Origin: Desulfomicrobium escambiense DSM 10707
Lineage (GTDB): Bacteria; Desulfobacterota; Desulfovibrionia; Desulfovibrionales; Desulfomicrobiaceae
DNA length: 64,000 nt
Assembly: GCF_000428825.1 (NCBI RefSeq)
Contig: NZ_AUAR01000021.1
Span: forward strand, 1 to 64,000
Direction of reading: 5' to 3'
The stretch's first letter is position 1, and every line of letters begins with the position of its first letter. This document shows positions 50,419 to 59,005 of the stretch, piece after piece. Under the pieces are notes generated by a model. That model did no database searches, was not told the DNA's origin, and was given only the letters and a program-made list of their open reading frames with translations. Made by a program: the position numbers and the translations under genes.

Positions 50419-50626
50419 ATTCGGAGAACTGAGGGATTTCATCTGCCGCAAGTGCGGCCTTTACGGCATGGTCGATGTCATCGGCATGGAGTTCGACTAC
50501 GACCGCGATTCGGGCGTCCTCTTCGACGTCGTCGACGACTCCGACGGCCGCCGTCGGGGCGATCAGGTCGTCTGCGACTGCGGCTGCGAGTGTTTCGACA
50601 TGCACGTGCAGGGAGCGTCCAGATGA
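50408..50626 (+). CDS. 72-aa zinc-ribbon-like protein
   Basis: This small acidic protein has a CRKCGLYG pair near the N-terminus and CDCGCECFD near the C-terminus, giving four or five cysteines suited to a zinc ribbon. The middle is acidic (DYDRDSGVLFDVVDDSDGR). I know no named family. It overlaps the DUF2721 gene by 11 bp and the panC start by 4 bp, so it lies firmly in the operon. A regulatory or metal-handling role is possible but unproven. Confidence 0.65.
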   Translation: MHAKFGELRDFICRKCGLYGMVDVIGMEFDYDRDSGVLFDVVDDSDGRRRGDQVVCDCGCECFDMHVQGASR

Positions 50627-51486
50627 ACGACATGCTGCGCATCGCATCGCCCGCGGCCATGCAGGAGCTGGGGCTCGTCTGGCGTCGGGAGGGGCTGACG
50701 GTCGGGCTGGTCCCGACCATGGGCTACTGGCACGAGGGGCACTTGAGCCTCATGCGCTGGGCCCGGGAGCACTGCGACGTCCTGGTGGCCTCCATCTTCG
50801 TCAACCCGACCCAGTTCGGCCCCGGCGAGGACCTGGAAAATTACCCGTCGGACCTGGAACGCGACTCGGAACTGGCCCGGGAGGCCGGCGTGGACGCGCT
50901 CTTCACTCCGGTCCGTGACGATATGTATGCTCCGGACCACGGCACCTGGGTCACGGTGCCGGAGCTGACCACGAACCTCTGCGGCCGTTCCCGGCCCATC
51001 CATTTCCGGGGCGTGGCCACGGTGGTCTGCAAGCTTTTCAACCTGGTCCAGCCGACTTTCGCCGTGTTCGGAGAGAAGGACTGGCAGCAGTTGGCCGTGA
51101 TCCGCAAGATGACGCGCGAACTGGACATCCCCGTGCGCATCGAGGGCCGTCCCATCATGCGTGAGGCCGACGGGCTGGCAATGAGCTCGCGCAATGTCTA
51201 TCTGACTCCCGAAGAGCGCGCCGTGGCCCCGCACATCCGCCGTGGTCTCCTCCTGCTGGAGGATCTGGTCCGCTCCGGCCAGACCGATGCGGACGCCCTG
51301 CGCGCAGCCGTCGGGAAGTACTACGAAGCGCACATTCCCATGGGGCGCCTCGATTACCTGGAACTGGTGGACCCCGCGACCATCGAGACGGTCGAGCGGG
51401 TCCGGGACGATGTCCTTGCCGCCGTGGCCCTGCGCCTGGGCAAGGCGCGGCTCATCGACAACATTCATGTAGCCTTCGAGAGATAA
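50623..51486 (+). CDS. panC: Pantothenate synthetase
   Basis: This 287-aa enzyme joins pantoate and beta-alanine with ATP to make pantothenate. It has the family motifs VPTMGYWHEGHLSLMR (HIGH-like), VNPTQFGPGEDLENYP, FGEKDWQQLAVIRKM and AMSSRNVYLTPEER (KMSKS-like). ATG 50623 has GGGAG 8 bases upstream and overlaps the 72-aa gene stop as ATGA. It is followed directly by panD. Length is typical. Confidence 0.95.
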   Translation: MNDMLRIASPAAMQELGLVWRREGLTVGLVPTMGYWHEGHLSLMRWAREHCDVLVASIFVNPTQFGPGEDLENYPSDLERDSELAREAGVDALFTPVRDDMYAPDHGTWVTVPELTTNLCGRSRPIHFRGVATVVCKLFNLVQPTFAVFGEKDWQQLAVIRKMTRELDIPVRIEGRPIMREADGLAMSSRNVYLTPEERAVAPHIRRGLLLLEDLVRSGQTDADALRAAVGKYYEAHIPMGRLDYLELVDPATIETVERVRDDVLAAVALRLGKARLIDNIHVAFER

Positions 51487-51852
51487 ATGCCTTTACGTAC
51501 GTTTCTGCAGGCCAAGCTGCACCGGGCGACCATCACCGGCGCAGAGGTCGATTACGAGGGGTCCGTGGCCATCTGTCCGGACCTCATCCGAGCCGCGGGG
51601 TTCCACCTCAACGAGCGCGTGGACATCTACAACGTGGACAACGGCGAGCGCCTGTCCACCTACGTCATCCTCGGCGAGAAAGGCGAGATCTGCCTCAACG
51701 GCGCCGCGGCCCACAAGGGCCGCCGCGGGCAGAAGGTCATCATCGCCTCCTACGTGCAGCTGACCCCGGACGAGATTCCCGGCCATGAACCGGTCGTGGT
51801 CCTGGTCGGTCCGGACAATGAAATCACGAAAACGAACGGAGACAGCAGATGA
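51487..51852 (+). CDS. panD: Aspartate 1-decarboxylase
   Basis: This 121-aa pyruvoyl enzyme makes beta-alanine from aspartate. The autocleavage site is Gly25-Ser26 (DYEGSVAIC), whose serine becomes the pyruvoyl group. It also has the KLHRATITGAEV and NGAAAHKGRRGQKVIIASY blocks. It begins immediately after the panC stop and overlaps panB by 4 bp. Length is typical. Confidence 0.95.
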   Translation: MPLRTFLQAKLHRATITGAEVDYEGSVAICPDLIRAAGFHLNERVDIYNVDNGERLSTYVILGEKGEICLNGAAAHKGRRGQKVIIASYVQLTPDEIPGHEPVVVLVGPDNEITKTNGDSR

Positions 51853-52682
51853 AAACCCTGAATGACTTCCTCCGGATGAAGAAGGACGGCGAAAAGATCG
51901 TCATGCTCACGGCCTACGACTATCCGTCGGCCAGACTCGCGGAGGAGGCCGGGGTTGACGTCGTCCTGGTGGGCGATTCCCTGGGCATGGTCGTGCTCGG
52001 CTACGATTCCACCGTGCCCGTGACCATGGCCGACATGATCCACCACAGCCGTGCCGTCCGGCGCGGCGCCGGGAAGACCTTCGTCGTCACCGACATGCCC
52101 TTCCTGAGCTACCAGATATCTCCGGCCCAGGCCCTGGAAAACGCGGGGCGGCTGGTGCAGGAGGGGGGCTGCGAGGCCGTCAAGGTCGAGGGCGGGGAGG
52201 AGATCGCCGCCCAAGTCCGGGCCCTGACGCGGGCCGGCATCCCGGTCTGCGCCCACGTGGGCCTGACGCCACAGTCGGCCACGGCCCTGAGCGGGTACAA
52301 GGTGCAGGGACGCACGGCCGAGGCGGCCAACAAGCTCCTGCGCGACGCCCTGGCCCTGGAAGAGGCCGGGGCCTTCATGATCGTGCTCGAATGCATCCCC
52401 GTGCAGGTCGCGCAGCTCGTGACCGGCCGCCTGTCCATCCCGACCATCGGCATCGGGGCGGGCGCGGCCTGCGACGGCCAGGTGCTGGTCTGGCACGACA
52501 CCCTGGGCATGTTTGACCGCTTCACGCCCAAGTTCGTGAAGAAGTTCGAGACACTGGGCGTCAAGGCCAAGGATGCCGTCGGGGCGTACGCCCGCGAGGT
52601 GCGGGAAGGGACGTTCCCCGGCCCGGAGCACACCTTCACCATGAACGAGGCCGAGTTGAAGCGTATTTACGGGGACGGCTGA
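51849..52682 (+). CDS. panB: 3-methyl-2-oxobutanoate hydroxymethyltransferase
   Basis: This 277-aa enzyme makes ketopantoate from alpha-ketoisovalerate, the first step of pantothenate synthesis. The motifs LTAYDYPSARLAEEAGVD, LVGDSLGMVVLGYDSTVPV and KVEGGEEIAAQVRAL with metal-binding acidic residues are present. ATG 51849 overlaps the panD stop as ATGA. The run panC-panD-panB gives most of the pathway in one operon; panE is not in the window. Confidence 0.95.
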   Translation: MKTLNDFLRMKKDGEKIVMLTAYDYPSARLAEEAGVDVVLVGDSLGMVVLGYDSTVPVTMADMIHHSRAVRRGAGKTFVVTDMPFLSYQISPAQALENAGRLVQEGGCEAVKVEGGEEIAAQVRALTRAGIPVCAHVGLTPQSATALSGYKVQGRTAEAANKLLRDALALEEAGAFMIVLECIPVQVAQLVTGRLSIPTIGIGAGAACDGQVLVWHDTLGMFDRFTPKFVKKFETLGVKAKDAVGAYAREVREGTFPGPEHTFTMNEAELKRIYGDG

Positions 52683-52752
52683 GGCTGTCCTTTTGTCGCG
52701 TTCGCTGCTAGGCTGCGCGCAGATTTTCGGCATACACCGCCAGGAGGAACCC

Positions 52753-53061
52753 ATGCTGCCCAAGATCAACCGCCGGCAATGGCCGAGACACGAGAAGCAG
52801 TATCTGGTGCAGATATCCACGTCCCTCGCGGCCGGCTCGGTCCCGGCCACGGTTTCCAATTTCAGCCGGGGAGGGCTGTGCTTCCTGCACACCGAGGCCC
52901 TGGACAAGGGGGCGAGCGTCATGATCCGCCTGCCGCAGGACCTGATCGGCCTGGCGCGCGACGTGCGGGCCAAGGTCAAATGGTGCGTGCCGTCCCGCAG
53001 CGGCGGCTACGCCGTCGGGGTGCAGTACGTTGAACCCCTGCGCTGGACCCGCTACGAATGA
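52753..53061 (+). CDS. PilZ domain protein
   Basis: This 102-aa single-domain protein has the two c-di-GMP binding motifs of PilZ: R-x3-R at residues 8-12 (RQWPR) and N-x-S-x2-G at residues 36-41 (NFSRGG). The rest is beta-barrel-like (VMIRLPQDLIG, AKVKWCVP). GGAGGAA lies 4 bases before ATG 52753. It follows panB by 70 bp and ends before a strong terminator. It may respond to cyclic di-GMP and affect surface behaviour; the target is unknown. Confidence 0.85.
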   Translation: MLPKINRRQWPRHEKQYLVQISTSLAAGSVPATVSNFSRGGLCFLHTEALDKGASVMIRLPQDLIGLARDVRAKVKWCVPSRSGGYAVGVQYVEPLRWTRYE

Positions 53062-53099
53062 GGCTTTGCGCCGGCTTCGGCGCGTTGCAGGCGGAAAGG

Positions 53100-53137
53100 A
53101 ATCCCCCGGGAAAGGAATTTCCCGCGGGGATTTTTTC
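53100..53137 (+). terminator. Rho-independent terminator after the PilZ gene
   Basis: AATCCCCCGGGAAA and TTTCCCGCGGGGATT form a long inverted repeat around GGAA, followed by TTTT. A smaller GCGCCG/CGGCGC hairpin precedes it at 53078-53093. It closes the DUF2721-pan-PilZ run. Confidence 0.85.
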
Positions 53138-53195
53138 ATGCGCACGGATTTCGCAGTGTGAAGCGGGGAGTACGTGAAAATGGCTGGAAAGGCAT

Positions 53196-53355
53196 AGATT
53201 CCCGCCTTCGCGGGAATGACGCATCCCTGGGGCGGCATTTCGGCGTTATTATTGGCGGCATCCTCCCGCCTCGTCACCGTGTCATCCCCGTGCAGACGGG
53301 GATCCATGAATTCTGAAACCTTGAAGACATGGATGCCCGCCTTCGCGGGAATGAC
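53196..53355. repeat. Dispersed short palindromic repeats
   Basis: A unit reading ATTCCCGCCTTCGCGGGAATGAC occurs at 53198-53220, and a near copy reading ATGCCCGCCTTCGCGGGAATGAC lies at 53333-53355. Between them, at 53281-53305, CCCCGT-GCAG-ACGGGG makes another hairpin of the related GTCATCCCCG type. Such units are known as dispersed intergenic repeats in many proteobacterial genomes. They fill most of the 327-bp gap, which has no gene. Confidence 0.7.
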
Positions 53356-53388
53356 ATCATGCCTGCACGGCGTTGCGGGGCCAATGTC

Positions 53389-54576
53389 TCAGGCCTGGTC
53401 GGGGATGCGCAGTCTGGTCACGGCCAGGGCGCTGGCCGCGCACATGCTCAGGCCGAAGAGGACGAAGCACAGGGCGAAGCTGAAGGTCTCGCCGCCCCAG
53501 GCCAGCAGGGCCGGCATGAAACCTGCTCCTATGACGGAGGTGCACATGACCGTCAGGGACACGGACAGGTCGTTGGTGGCCTTGGGGCAGACCAGGGACA
53601 GGACGGCGAAGCCCACGGGGAAGAAGCAGACCACGAAGACGGGCTGCAGGGTCAGCATGGCCACGGTCCACCACAGGGGGCCGTACCCGGACAGGGCCGT
53701 GGCCGCGCCCGTGCCGACGAGGCACAGGGCCAGGGTGCGGCGGTAGCCGATGCGGCGGATGATCCAGCCCGTGGCCGGCAGGAAGGCCAGGGAGGCGATG
53801 CGCGAGCAGCCCAGAATGATGTTGGCCGTCTCGCGGTCGAGCCCCTTTTCCTGCACCAGGAAGGCCGGCACGAGGTTGTAGACGCCGACCTCCACGCTCA
53901 CGGCCAGCACGAAGAGCAGGACCGTGATCCAGAAGGCGGGGCGGACGGCGATGACCTTGACGTTTCGCAGGACCGGGGGCATGCCCGGCCGCACCGTGCG
54001 CGGGCCGCGCAGGGCGTAGACGGCCGCCAGGAGCAGACACAATGCCCCCAGCAGGCGAAACAACATCGGGTACCCGGCCGAGCCCATGAAGGCCTCGGCC
54101 ACCAGAGGCGAGGCGATGAAGGCCAGATTCGGGGCCAGTTCGTGCACGGCGAAGGCCTGGCCCCAGTGGGCCGTGGGCGTGACCTCGGTGATGGTCACCA
54201 CGCTGGAGGGCATGTACAGCCCGGCCCCGGCGCCCATGAGCAGGATCCAGACCGAGAAGCCGAAAAACGAGTCGCAACCGGCGAGGCCCAGGAGGCCCAG
54301 GCCGATGCCGGCCACCGAGGCGACGATGGTCCCCTTGTGCCCGAGGCGCGCCGAGACGAAGCCCGCACAGAGCACCGCGAGGCTGTAGCCGCCCGAGAGG
54401 AAGATGAAGAGGTTGGCGCTGGCGGCCAGGCTGCGGCCGAGATGGTCGGAGATGGGCAGGAGCAGGGGGCCGAAAAGTGTCTGGGCCAGGAAGTTGGCGA
54501 AGAAGACCGTGGTCAGCAGGGTCAGGGCCGGCAGGGACGGGGCGAAGGGGGATATTTTTTCAGGGAATGGGTTCAT
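53389..54576 (-). CDS. MFS transporter
   Basis: This 395-aa polytopic protein has about twelve hydrophobic helices in two halves and a motif-A-like SARLGHKGTI after the second helix and RRIGYRRTLAL in the second half. It is a major facilitator permease of unknown substrate. ATG 54576 has no strong ribosome site. It is divergent from lolA and is followed by the dispersed repeats. The gene is GC-rich like its neighbours, with no sign of recent transfer. Confidence 0.85.
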   Translation of the reverse strand: MNPFPEKISPFAPSLPALTLLTTVFFANFLAQTLFGPLLLPISDHLGRSLAASANLFIFLSGGYSLAVLCAGFVSARLGHKGTIVASVAGIGLGLLGLAGCDSFFGFSVWILLMGAGAGLYMPSSVVTITEVTPTAHWGQAFAVHELAPNLAFIASPLVAEAFMGSAGYPMLFRLLGALCLLLAAVYALRGPRTVRPGMPPVLRNVKVIAVRPAFWITVLLFVLAVSVEVGVYNLVPAFLVQEKGLDRETANIILGCSRIASLAFLPATGWIIRRIGYRRTLALCLVGTGAATALSGYGPLWWTVAMLTLQPVFVVCFFPVGFAVLSLVCPKATNDLSVSLTVMCTSVIGAGFMPALLAWGGETFSFALCFVLFGLSMCAASALAVTRLRIPDQA

Positions 54577-54679
54577 GGCTTAACAACTGCAAGGAAAGTT
54601 TGTATTCGCCCGACTGGCGTAAAGGGAACATCCGATACGTGCAATGAACCGCAAAATCAACACAAACCGGGAGGTTCAC

Positions 54680-55330
54680 GTGCCTCGACATATCATGAAC
54701 ATTCTTTTCGCCCTGGCGATCGTGCTGGGCGGCGCCTTGGGCGCGCAGGCCGACGACCTGACGGACAGGATCCAGCAGCGCTACGATTCGCTGCAGTCCT
54801 TCCGCGGCTTTTTCCTGCAGAAGCTGACCAACGCCTCCAGCCGGGAGGTGCAGGAGCGCCTGGGCAACATCGCCTTCGCGCGGCCCCGCTTCATCCGCTG
54901 GGAGACGACCAGCCCCGAGAACGAGCTGCTGATCATCGGCAAGGACACAGTCTGGGAATACTTTCCCGACGAGGAGACGGTCTACCGCTACACGGTGGAG
55001 CAGGTCCTGAGTTCCAAGACCATGATCCGCTTCCTGTCCGGCGAAGCCAACCTCAAGGACGACTTCACGGTCCAGGATTTGGGCATGGACGGCGAATTCC
55101 GCCACCTGAAGCTCATCCCCAAGGAGCCCGAACCGAATCTGGTGGAGGGCGAGGTCTGGGTGCGTCCGGGCCAGGACATCATGGAGCGCATCAAGCTGGT
55201 GGATTTCTTCGGCAACGTGAACGAACTCGAACTGACGGGCCTGGAGCTTGACGTGCCTGTGGACGAGAAGGAGTTCACCCTGGTCCCCCCCAAGGGGACC
55301 GAAGTCATCGAAGGCATGAAGGAAGAATGA
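54680..55330 (+). CDS. lolA: Outer-membrane lipoprotein carrier LolA
   Basis: This 216-aa periplasmic protein begins with a signal peptide ending LGGALGAQA. The mature part has the LolA pattern: SFRGFFLQKL, GNIAFARPRFIRWETTSP, IIGKDTVWEYFPDEETVYRY and a C-terminal NELELTGLELDV. It shuttles lipoproteins, such as Wza, to the outer membrane. GTG 54680 is preferred because GGGAGG lies 5 bases upstream; ATG 54695 or 54644 are alternatives. A perfect terminator follows. Confidence 0.88.
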   Translation: MPRHIMNILFALAIVLGGALGAQADDLTDRIQQRYDSLQSFRGFFLQKLTNASSREVQERLGNIAFARPRFIRWETTSPENELLIIGKDTVWEYFPDEETVYRYTVEQVLSSKTMIRFLSGEANLKDDFTVQDLGMDGEFRHLKLIPKEPEPNLVEGEVWVRPGQDIMERIKLVDFFGNVNELELTGLELDVPVDEKEFTLVPPKGTEVIEGMKEE

Positions 55331-55336
55331 GAAAAT

Positions 55337-55373
55337 TGGGCCCGGAGTTCGAACGAACTCCGGGCCCCTTGGG
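55337..55373. terminator. Bidirectional terminator between lolA and J-domain gene
   Basis: GGGCCCGGAGTTCG and CGAACTCCGGGCCC form a perfect long inverted repeat between two convergent genes. On the plus strand CTTGGGTTCT follows, and on the minus strand AATTTTCTC follows, so it may serve both. Confidence 0.8.
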
Positions 55374-55379
55374 TTCTGT

Positions 55380-56123
55380 TCAGACGGCCAGGAAGCGTAG
55401 GTAGAGGTCGCCCCGCCAGGGGCCCAGCCGGCGCCCCAGCCCGCGCAGGCGGATGGGCCGGCCGACCACGAAGTCGGGGGGCAGGGTCACGTCGATGGTC
55501 CGCGGCTCCGGGCTGAAGCGGTGCTTGATCTGCACGCGCAGGGTCGTGCCGGGGATGAGGGAGCGGGCGGGCATGCGCACGGTCTGGCGGTCGTCGAGCT
55601 GGCGCGCCGCCCAATCCTTGACCGAGGCCACGAGGCCCCGGCCCAGATTGAAATTCAGGTCGCGATCCCCCCATTTGACCTTGAGGCTCTTGGTCCGGAT
55701 GGGTTCGGCAGGTTCCGTGCCGGGCTCCACGCCGCGCTTGAGCTTGCTGAAGATGTCCTCGAAGACCTGCTTGGCGAAGGGGTCGTTCAGGATGTCCCGC
55801 AGCACCTCCTCCTGTCTGGCCGAGAAGCCCCCGTAGGGCCGGCCGCCGCGCTTGATCTTGGCCTCCTCTTCCTGGCGGATGGTTTCGGCGCTGTAGCGCC
55901 GCCCGCCCTCGGAGTTGTCTTCGGGTTCGACCGGACGTTCCAGGTTCTTCTTCAGCAGCACGTAGGCTTCGTTCAGGCGGGTGAAACGCTGGGCCGCGCG
56001 CGCGTCGCCGGGGTTCAGGTCCGGGTGGTACCTGAAGGCCAGGCGGCGGTAGCTGGTCTTGATCTCGTCGAGGGTCGCGCCGGGCGAAACCTCCAGCAGG
56101 GAGTAGCACTCGGAGAGGCGCAT
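55380..56123 (-). CDS. J-domain protein (DnaJ/CbpA-like)
   Basis: This 247-aa protein begins with a J domain ([20 protein letters not shown]) with HPD in [15 protein letters not shown]. No glycine-rich or zinc-finger region is visible. A basic linker follows, and the C-terminus ([16 protein letters not shown] and [12 protein letters not shown]) resembles the client-binding end of DnaJ proteins. It overlaps the downstream end of the YkgJ-type gene by one base as part of ATGA-type coupling. It likely stimulates DnaK. ATG 56123 is chosen over upstream in-frame options. Confidence 0.8.
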   Translation of the reverse strand: MRLSECYSLLEVSPGATLDEIKTSYRRLAFRYHPDLNPGDARAAQRFTRLNEAYVLLKKNLERPVEPEDNSEGGRRYSAETIRQEEEAKIKRGGRPYGGFSARQEEVLRDILNDPFAKQVFEDIFSKLKRGVEPGTEPAEPIRTKSLKVKWGDRDLNFNLGRGLVASVKDWAARQLDDRQTVRMPARSLIPGTTLRVQIKHRFSPEPRTIDVTLPPDFVVGRPIRLRGLGRRLGPWRGDLYLRFLAV

Positions 56124-56590
56124 CAGCTCTCTTCCGTCTTCCCGCACAGATCGGCGACGCGCAGGGCGCCGGCCTCGTCCTCGCGGCCGCTCTTGGCCAG
56201 GCCGCTGTCGAGAACGTAGGCCAGACCGACGCGCACGAACTCGGCGTGGCCGCTTTCGGCCACGATGCCCGGGCAGTAGTCCTGGGCCAGCTCCCAGCTC
56301 ACGGCGTCGGCCAGGTTGCCGCGGAAGAACGGCCAGGCGCGGCAGACGTCGGGCTTGGCCGGGTGCACGGTGCAGGCCTTGTCGCGGTCGAAGAAGATGC
56401 AGTAGCCGTCGTCGCCGCAGCGCAGGACCGTCTTCTTGCCCTGGGGCTCGGTGAAGCGTTCGCGGAACTGGGCGACGTCAAGGCCCAGGAAGGCGGCCAG
56501 GCGTTCCTGTTCCGGGGCCGAAGCCACGATGCCTCCCCGGCCCTGGCAGCAATGGCCGCACATGCGGCAGTCGAATACGGATATGGTCAT
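56123..56590 (-). CDS. YkgJ family cysteine-cluster protein
   Basis: This 155-aa protein has the cysteine pattern of the YkgJ family (Pfam CxxCxxCC): Cys8, Cys11, Cys14 and Cys15 in [12 protein letters not shown]. More cysteines follow in the middle ([28 protein letters not shown]). Members are thought to bind zinc or iron; the role is unknown. ATG 56590 has AGGA about 7 bases upstream. It is translationally coupled to the J-domain gene and divergent from mqnC. Confidence 0.85.
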   Translation of the reverse strand: MTISVFDCRMCGHCCQGRGGIVASAPEQERLAAFLGLDVAQFRERFTEPQGKKTVLRCGDDGYCIFFDRDKACTVHPAKPDVCRAWPFFRGNLADAVSWELAQDYCPGIVAESGHAEFVRVGLAYVLDSGLAKSGREDEAGALRVADLCGKTEES

Positions 56591-56716
56591 GATCGTTCCT
56601 CGCGTGGCCCCGACTTCAACCACAAGGGGCCGCCTTTGGCAAGGCCCGGCCCTTGACCTCTCGGCCCGCCCGGGGCTAGCACTTCGGCCAGCACAACGTC
56701 ATCACAAGGATCGCCC

Positions 56717-57754
56717 ATGAAAACCCGCATGCTACGCAACGAAGCACAATACGTCTGGGACATGCACGACGTCTTCACCCTGGGGGAACTCGGCCACCGC
56801 CGGCGCATGGACATGCATCCCGAAGGGGTCGTGACCTACATCGTCGACCGCAACATCAACTACACCAACGTCTGCGTGTCGGGCTGCAAGTTCTGCGCGT
56901 TCTTCAAGGGCCCGGGCGACGAGGGCGGGTACGTCCTGTCCACGGACGAGATCCTGGCCAAGGTCCAGGAAACCGTGGACTTGGGCGGCTACCAGATCCT
57001 GCTGCAGGGCGGCATGAACCCGGACCTGCCCCTGGCCTGGTACGCGGACCTCCTGCGGGCCCTGAAGACGAGTTTCCCGCAGGTGGCGGTGCACGGCTTT
57101 TCGCCCTCGGAAATATTCTACCTGAGCGGCAGGGAGTCGCGCCCCGTGGCCGATATTCTGACGCAGCTGCGCGAGGCCGGCCTCGATTCCATGCCCGGCG
57201 GCGGCGCCGAGATCCTGGTCGACGAGGTCAGAAACCGCGTCTCCCCGCGCAAGTGCTCGGCCGACCAGTGGCTTTCTGTCATGGAGACAGCCCATGGCCT
57301 GGGCATGCGCACCACGGCGACCATGATGTTCGGCCAGGGCGAGACCTTCGACCAGCGCATCGAGCACCTCGACCGCCTGCGCGACCTGCAGGACCGCACG
57401 GGCGGCTTCACGGCCTTCATCCCCTGGACCTTCCAGCCCCGCAACACGCGCATGGAGATGCCCGAGACCTCGTCCCACGAATACCTCAAGTTCCTGGCCC
57501 TGTGTCGCCTCTACCTCGACAACATCGACAACATCCAGGCCTCCTGGGTCACCCAGGGGCCCATGGTCGGCCAGCTGGCCCTGATGTGGGGCGCCAACGA
57601 TATGGGCTCGACCATGCTGGAGGAGAACGTCGTGGCGGCCACGGGCGTGCACTTCCGCCTGCCCGAAGCCGAACTGCGCGTCCTGGTGCAGAAGGCCGGC
57701 TTCACTCCCAGGCGGCGGACCATGGACTATACCCTGTGCGAGGAGGTCGCGTGA
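56717..57754 (+). CDS. mqnC: Cyclic dehypoxanthine futalosine synthase
   Basis: This 345-aa radical SAM enzyme of the futalosine menaquinone pathway has the cluster motif Cys53-x3-Cys57-x2-Cys60 (CVSGCKFCAF), the NINYTNVC lead-in and GGYQILLQGGMNPDLPL. It cyclises dehypoxanthine futalosine. Menaquinone is the expected quinone of the Nuo complex. AAGGATC lies before ATG 56717. It overlaps the next gene by 4 bases (GTGA). Other mqn genes are not in the window. Confidence 0.93.
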   Translation: MKTRMLRNEAQYVWDMHDVFTLGELGHRRRMDMHPEGVVTYIVDRNINYTNVCVSGCKFCAFFKGPGDEGGYVLSTDEILAKVQETVDLGGYQILLQGGMNPDLPLAWYADLLRALKTSFPQVAVHGFSPSEIFYLSGRESRPVADILTQLREAGLDSMPGGGAEILVDEVRNRVSPRKCSADQWLSVMETAHGLGMRTTATMMFGQGETFDQRIEHLDRLRDLQDRTGGFTAFIPWTFQPRNTRMEMPETSSHEYLKFLALCRLYLDNIDNIQASWVTQGPMVGQLALMWGANDMGSTMLEENVVAATGVHFRLPEAELRVLVQKAGFTPRRRTMDYTLCEEVA

Positions 57755-58974
57755 GCTTTCTCTCCCTTGAGCGGATGCCCCTGTCCGAGGTGGCGGAGCG
57801 CACCGCACGCCTGCGTTTGCACCTGAACACGCTGAACCCGGCCGCGTCCGGCATACTTGTCTTCTCGCGTCTGGCGCTTTACCACCTGACCGGCGCCTGG
57901 GTCAGCGGCGTGCTGTGGGTGCCCATGGACGGCGAGGCCGTGCTCCTGTGCCGCAAGGGCATCGAGCGGGCGCAGCTCGACTCGCCCATGAGCCGCATCG
58001 TCGAGTTCAAGTCCTACTCCCAGCTGCCGACGCTGCTGCAGGACGCCGGCGTGCCCATGGGCGACGAGGTGGCCGTGGAGATGACGGGCCTGACCTGGTC
58101 CATGGGCGAACTGCTGCGCTCGAAGCTCCCCGGCGTGGTCCTGGCGCCCGGCGACACGGCCCTGGCCTGGACCCGGGCCGTGAAGACGCCCTGGGAGCTG
58201 GCCAAGCTGCGTCTGGCCGGAGAGCGACACGACAAGGCCCTGAACGACACCCTGCCGAACATGATCCGCCCGGGCATGACCGAGCGCGAGATCGCCCTGG
58301 CCGTGTGGGACGCCTTCTACAGCCACGGCCACCAGGGCATGATGCGCATGCAGAACGCGGGCGAGGAGATTTTTCTGGGGCATGTGGCGGCCGGCGACTC
58401 GGGCAACTACCCGACGGTCTTCAACGGCCCCCTGGGCCTGCGCGGGGCGCACCCGGTCCTGCCGTTCCTGGGCTACGCCGGCAAGGTCTGGCAGCGCGGC
58501 GAGCCCCTGGCGCTGGACTGCGGCTTCTGCCTGGAGGGCTACCACACGGACAAGACCCAGGTGTACTGGGCCGAGGAATCCGTCATCCCTGAGGAGGCCG
58601 ACCGGGCCCAGGACTTCTGTCTGCAGATCCAGGAGCACCTGGCCAGCCGCCTGGTGCCGGGGGCCGTGCCGGCGGAACTGTACCGCGACTGCATCCGCAT
58701 CGCCCTGGCCAACGGCATGGGCGAGGGGTTCATGGGCCTTGGGCGCAACAAGGTCGGGTTCCTGGGGCATGGCATCGGCCTGGCCATCGACGAGTGGCCC
58801 GTCCTCGCCCCGACCTTCGACCGTCCTCTGGAAGAGAACATGGTCCTGGCCCTGGAGCCCAAGATCGGCATCGCGGGCCTGGGCATGGTCGGCGTGGAGA
58901 ACACCTTCGTGGTCACGCCCGAGGGCGGCAGATGCCTGACGGGCGAGCGCTTCGGGCCGACGTTCCCGGCTTAG
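57751..58974 (+). CDS. M24 family metallopeptidase (Xaa-Pro peptidase-like)
   Basis: This 407-aa pita-bread-fold protein has an N-terminal creatinase-like domain and a C-terminal M24 domain with DCGFCLEGYHTDKTQ (two metal aspartates), LGHGIGLAIDEWP (metal His) and LEPKIGIAGLGMVGVENTF (two metal Glu). It probably cleaves Xaa-Pro dipeptides or related substrates. Start GTG 57751 has AGGAGG 6 bases upstream and overlaps the mqnC stop. The metal residues are intact. Confidence 0.9.
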   Translation: MSFLSLERMPLSEVAERTARLRLHLNTLNPAASGILVFSRLALYHLTGAWVSGVLWVPMDGEAVLLCRKGIERAQLDSPMSRIVEFKSYSQLPTLLQDAGVPMGDEVAVEMTGLTWSMGELLRSKLPGVVLAPGDTALAWTRAVKTPWELAKLRLAGERHDKALNDTLPNMIRPGMTEREIALAVWDAFYSHGHQGMMRMQNAGEEIFLGHVAAGDSGNYPTVFNGPLGLRGAHPVLPFLGYAGKVWQRGEPLALDCGFCLEGYHTDKTQVYWAEESVIPEEADRAQDFCLQIQEHLASRLVPGAVPAELYRDCIRIALANGMGEGFMGLGRNKVGFLGHGIGLAIDEWPVLAPTFDRPLEENMVLALEPKIGIAGLGMVGVENTFVVTPEGGRCLTGERFGPTFPA

Positions 58975-59005
58975 GCGGGACTGGCGGCGGGGAGGGGATT
59001 GTGGC

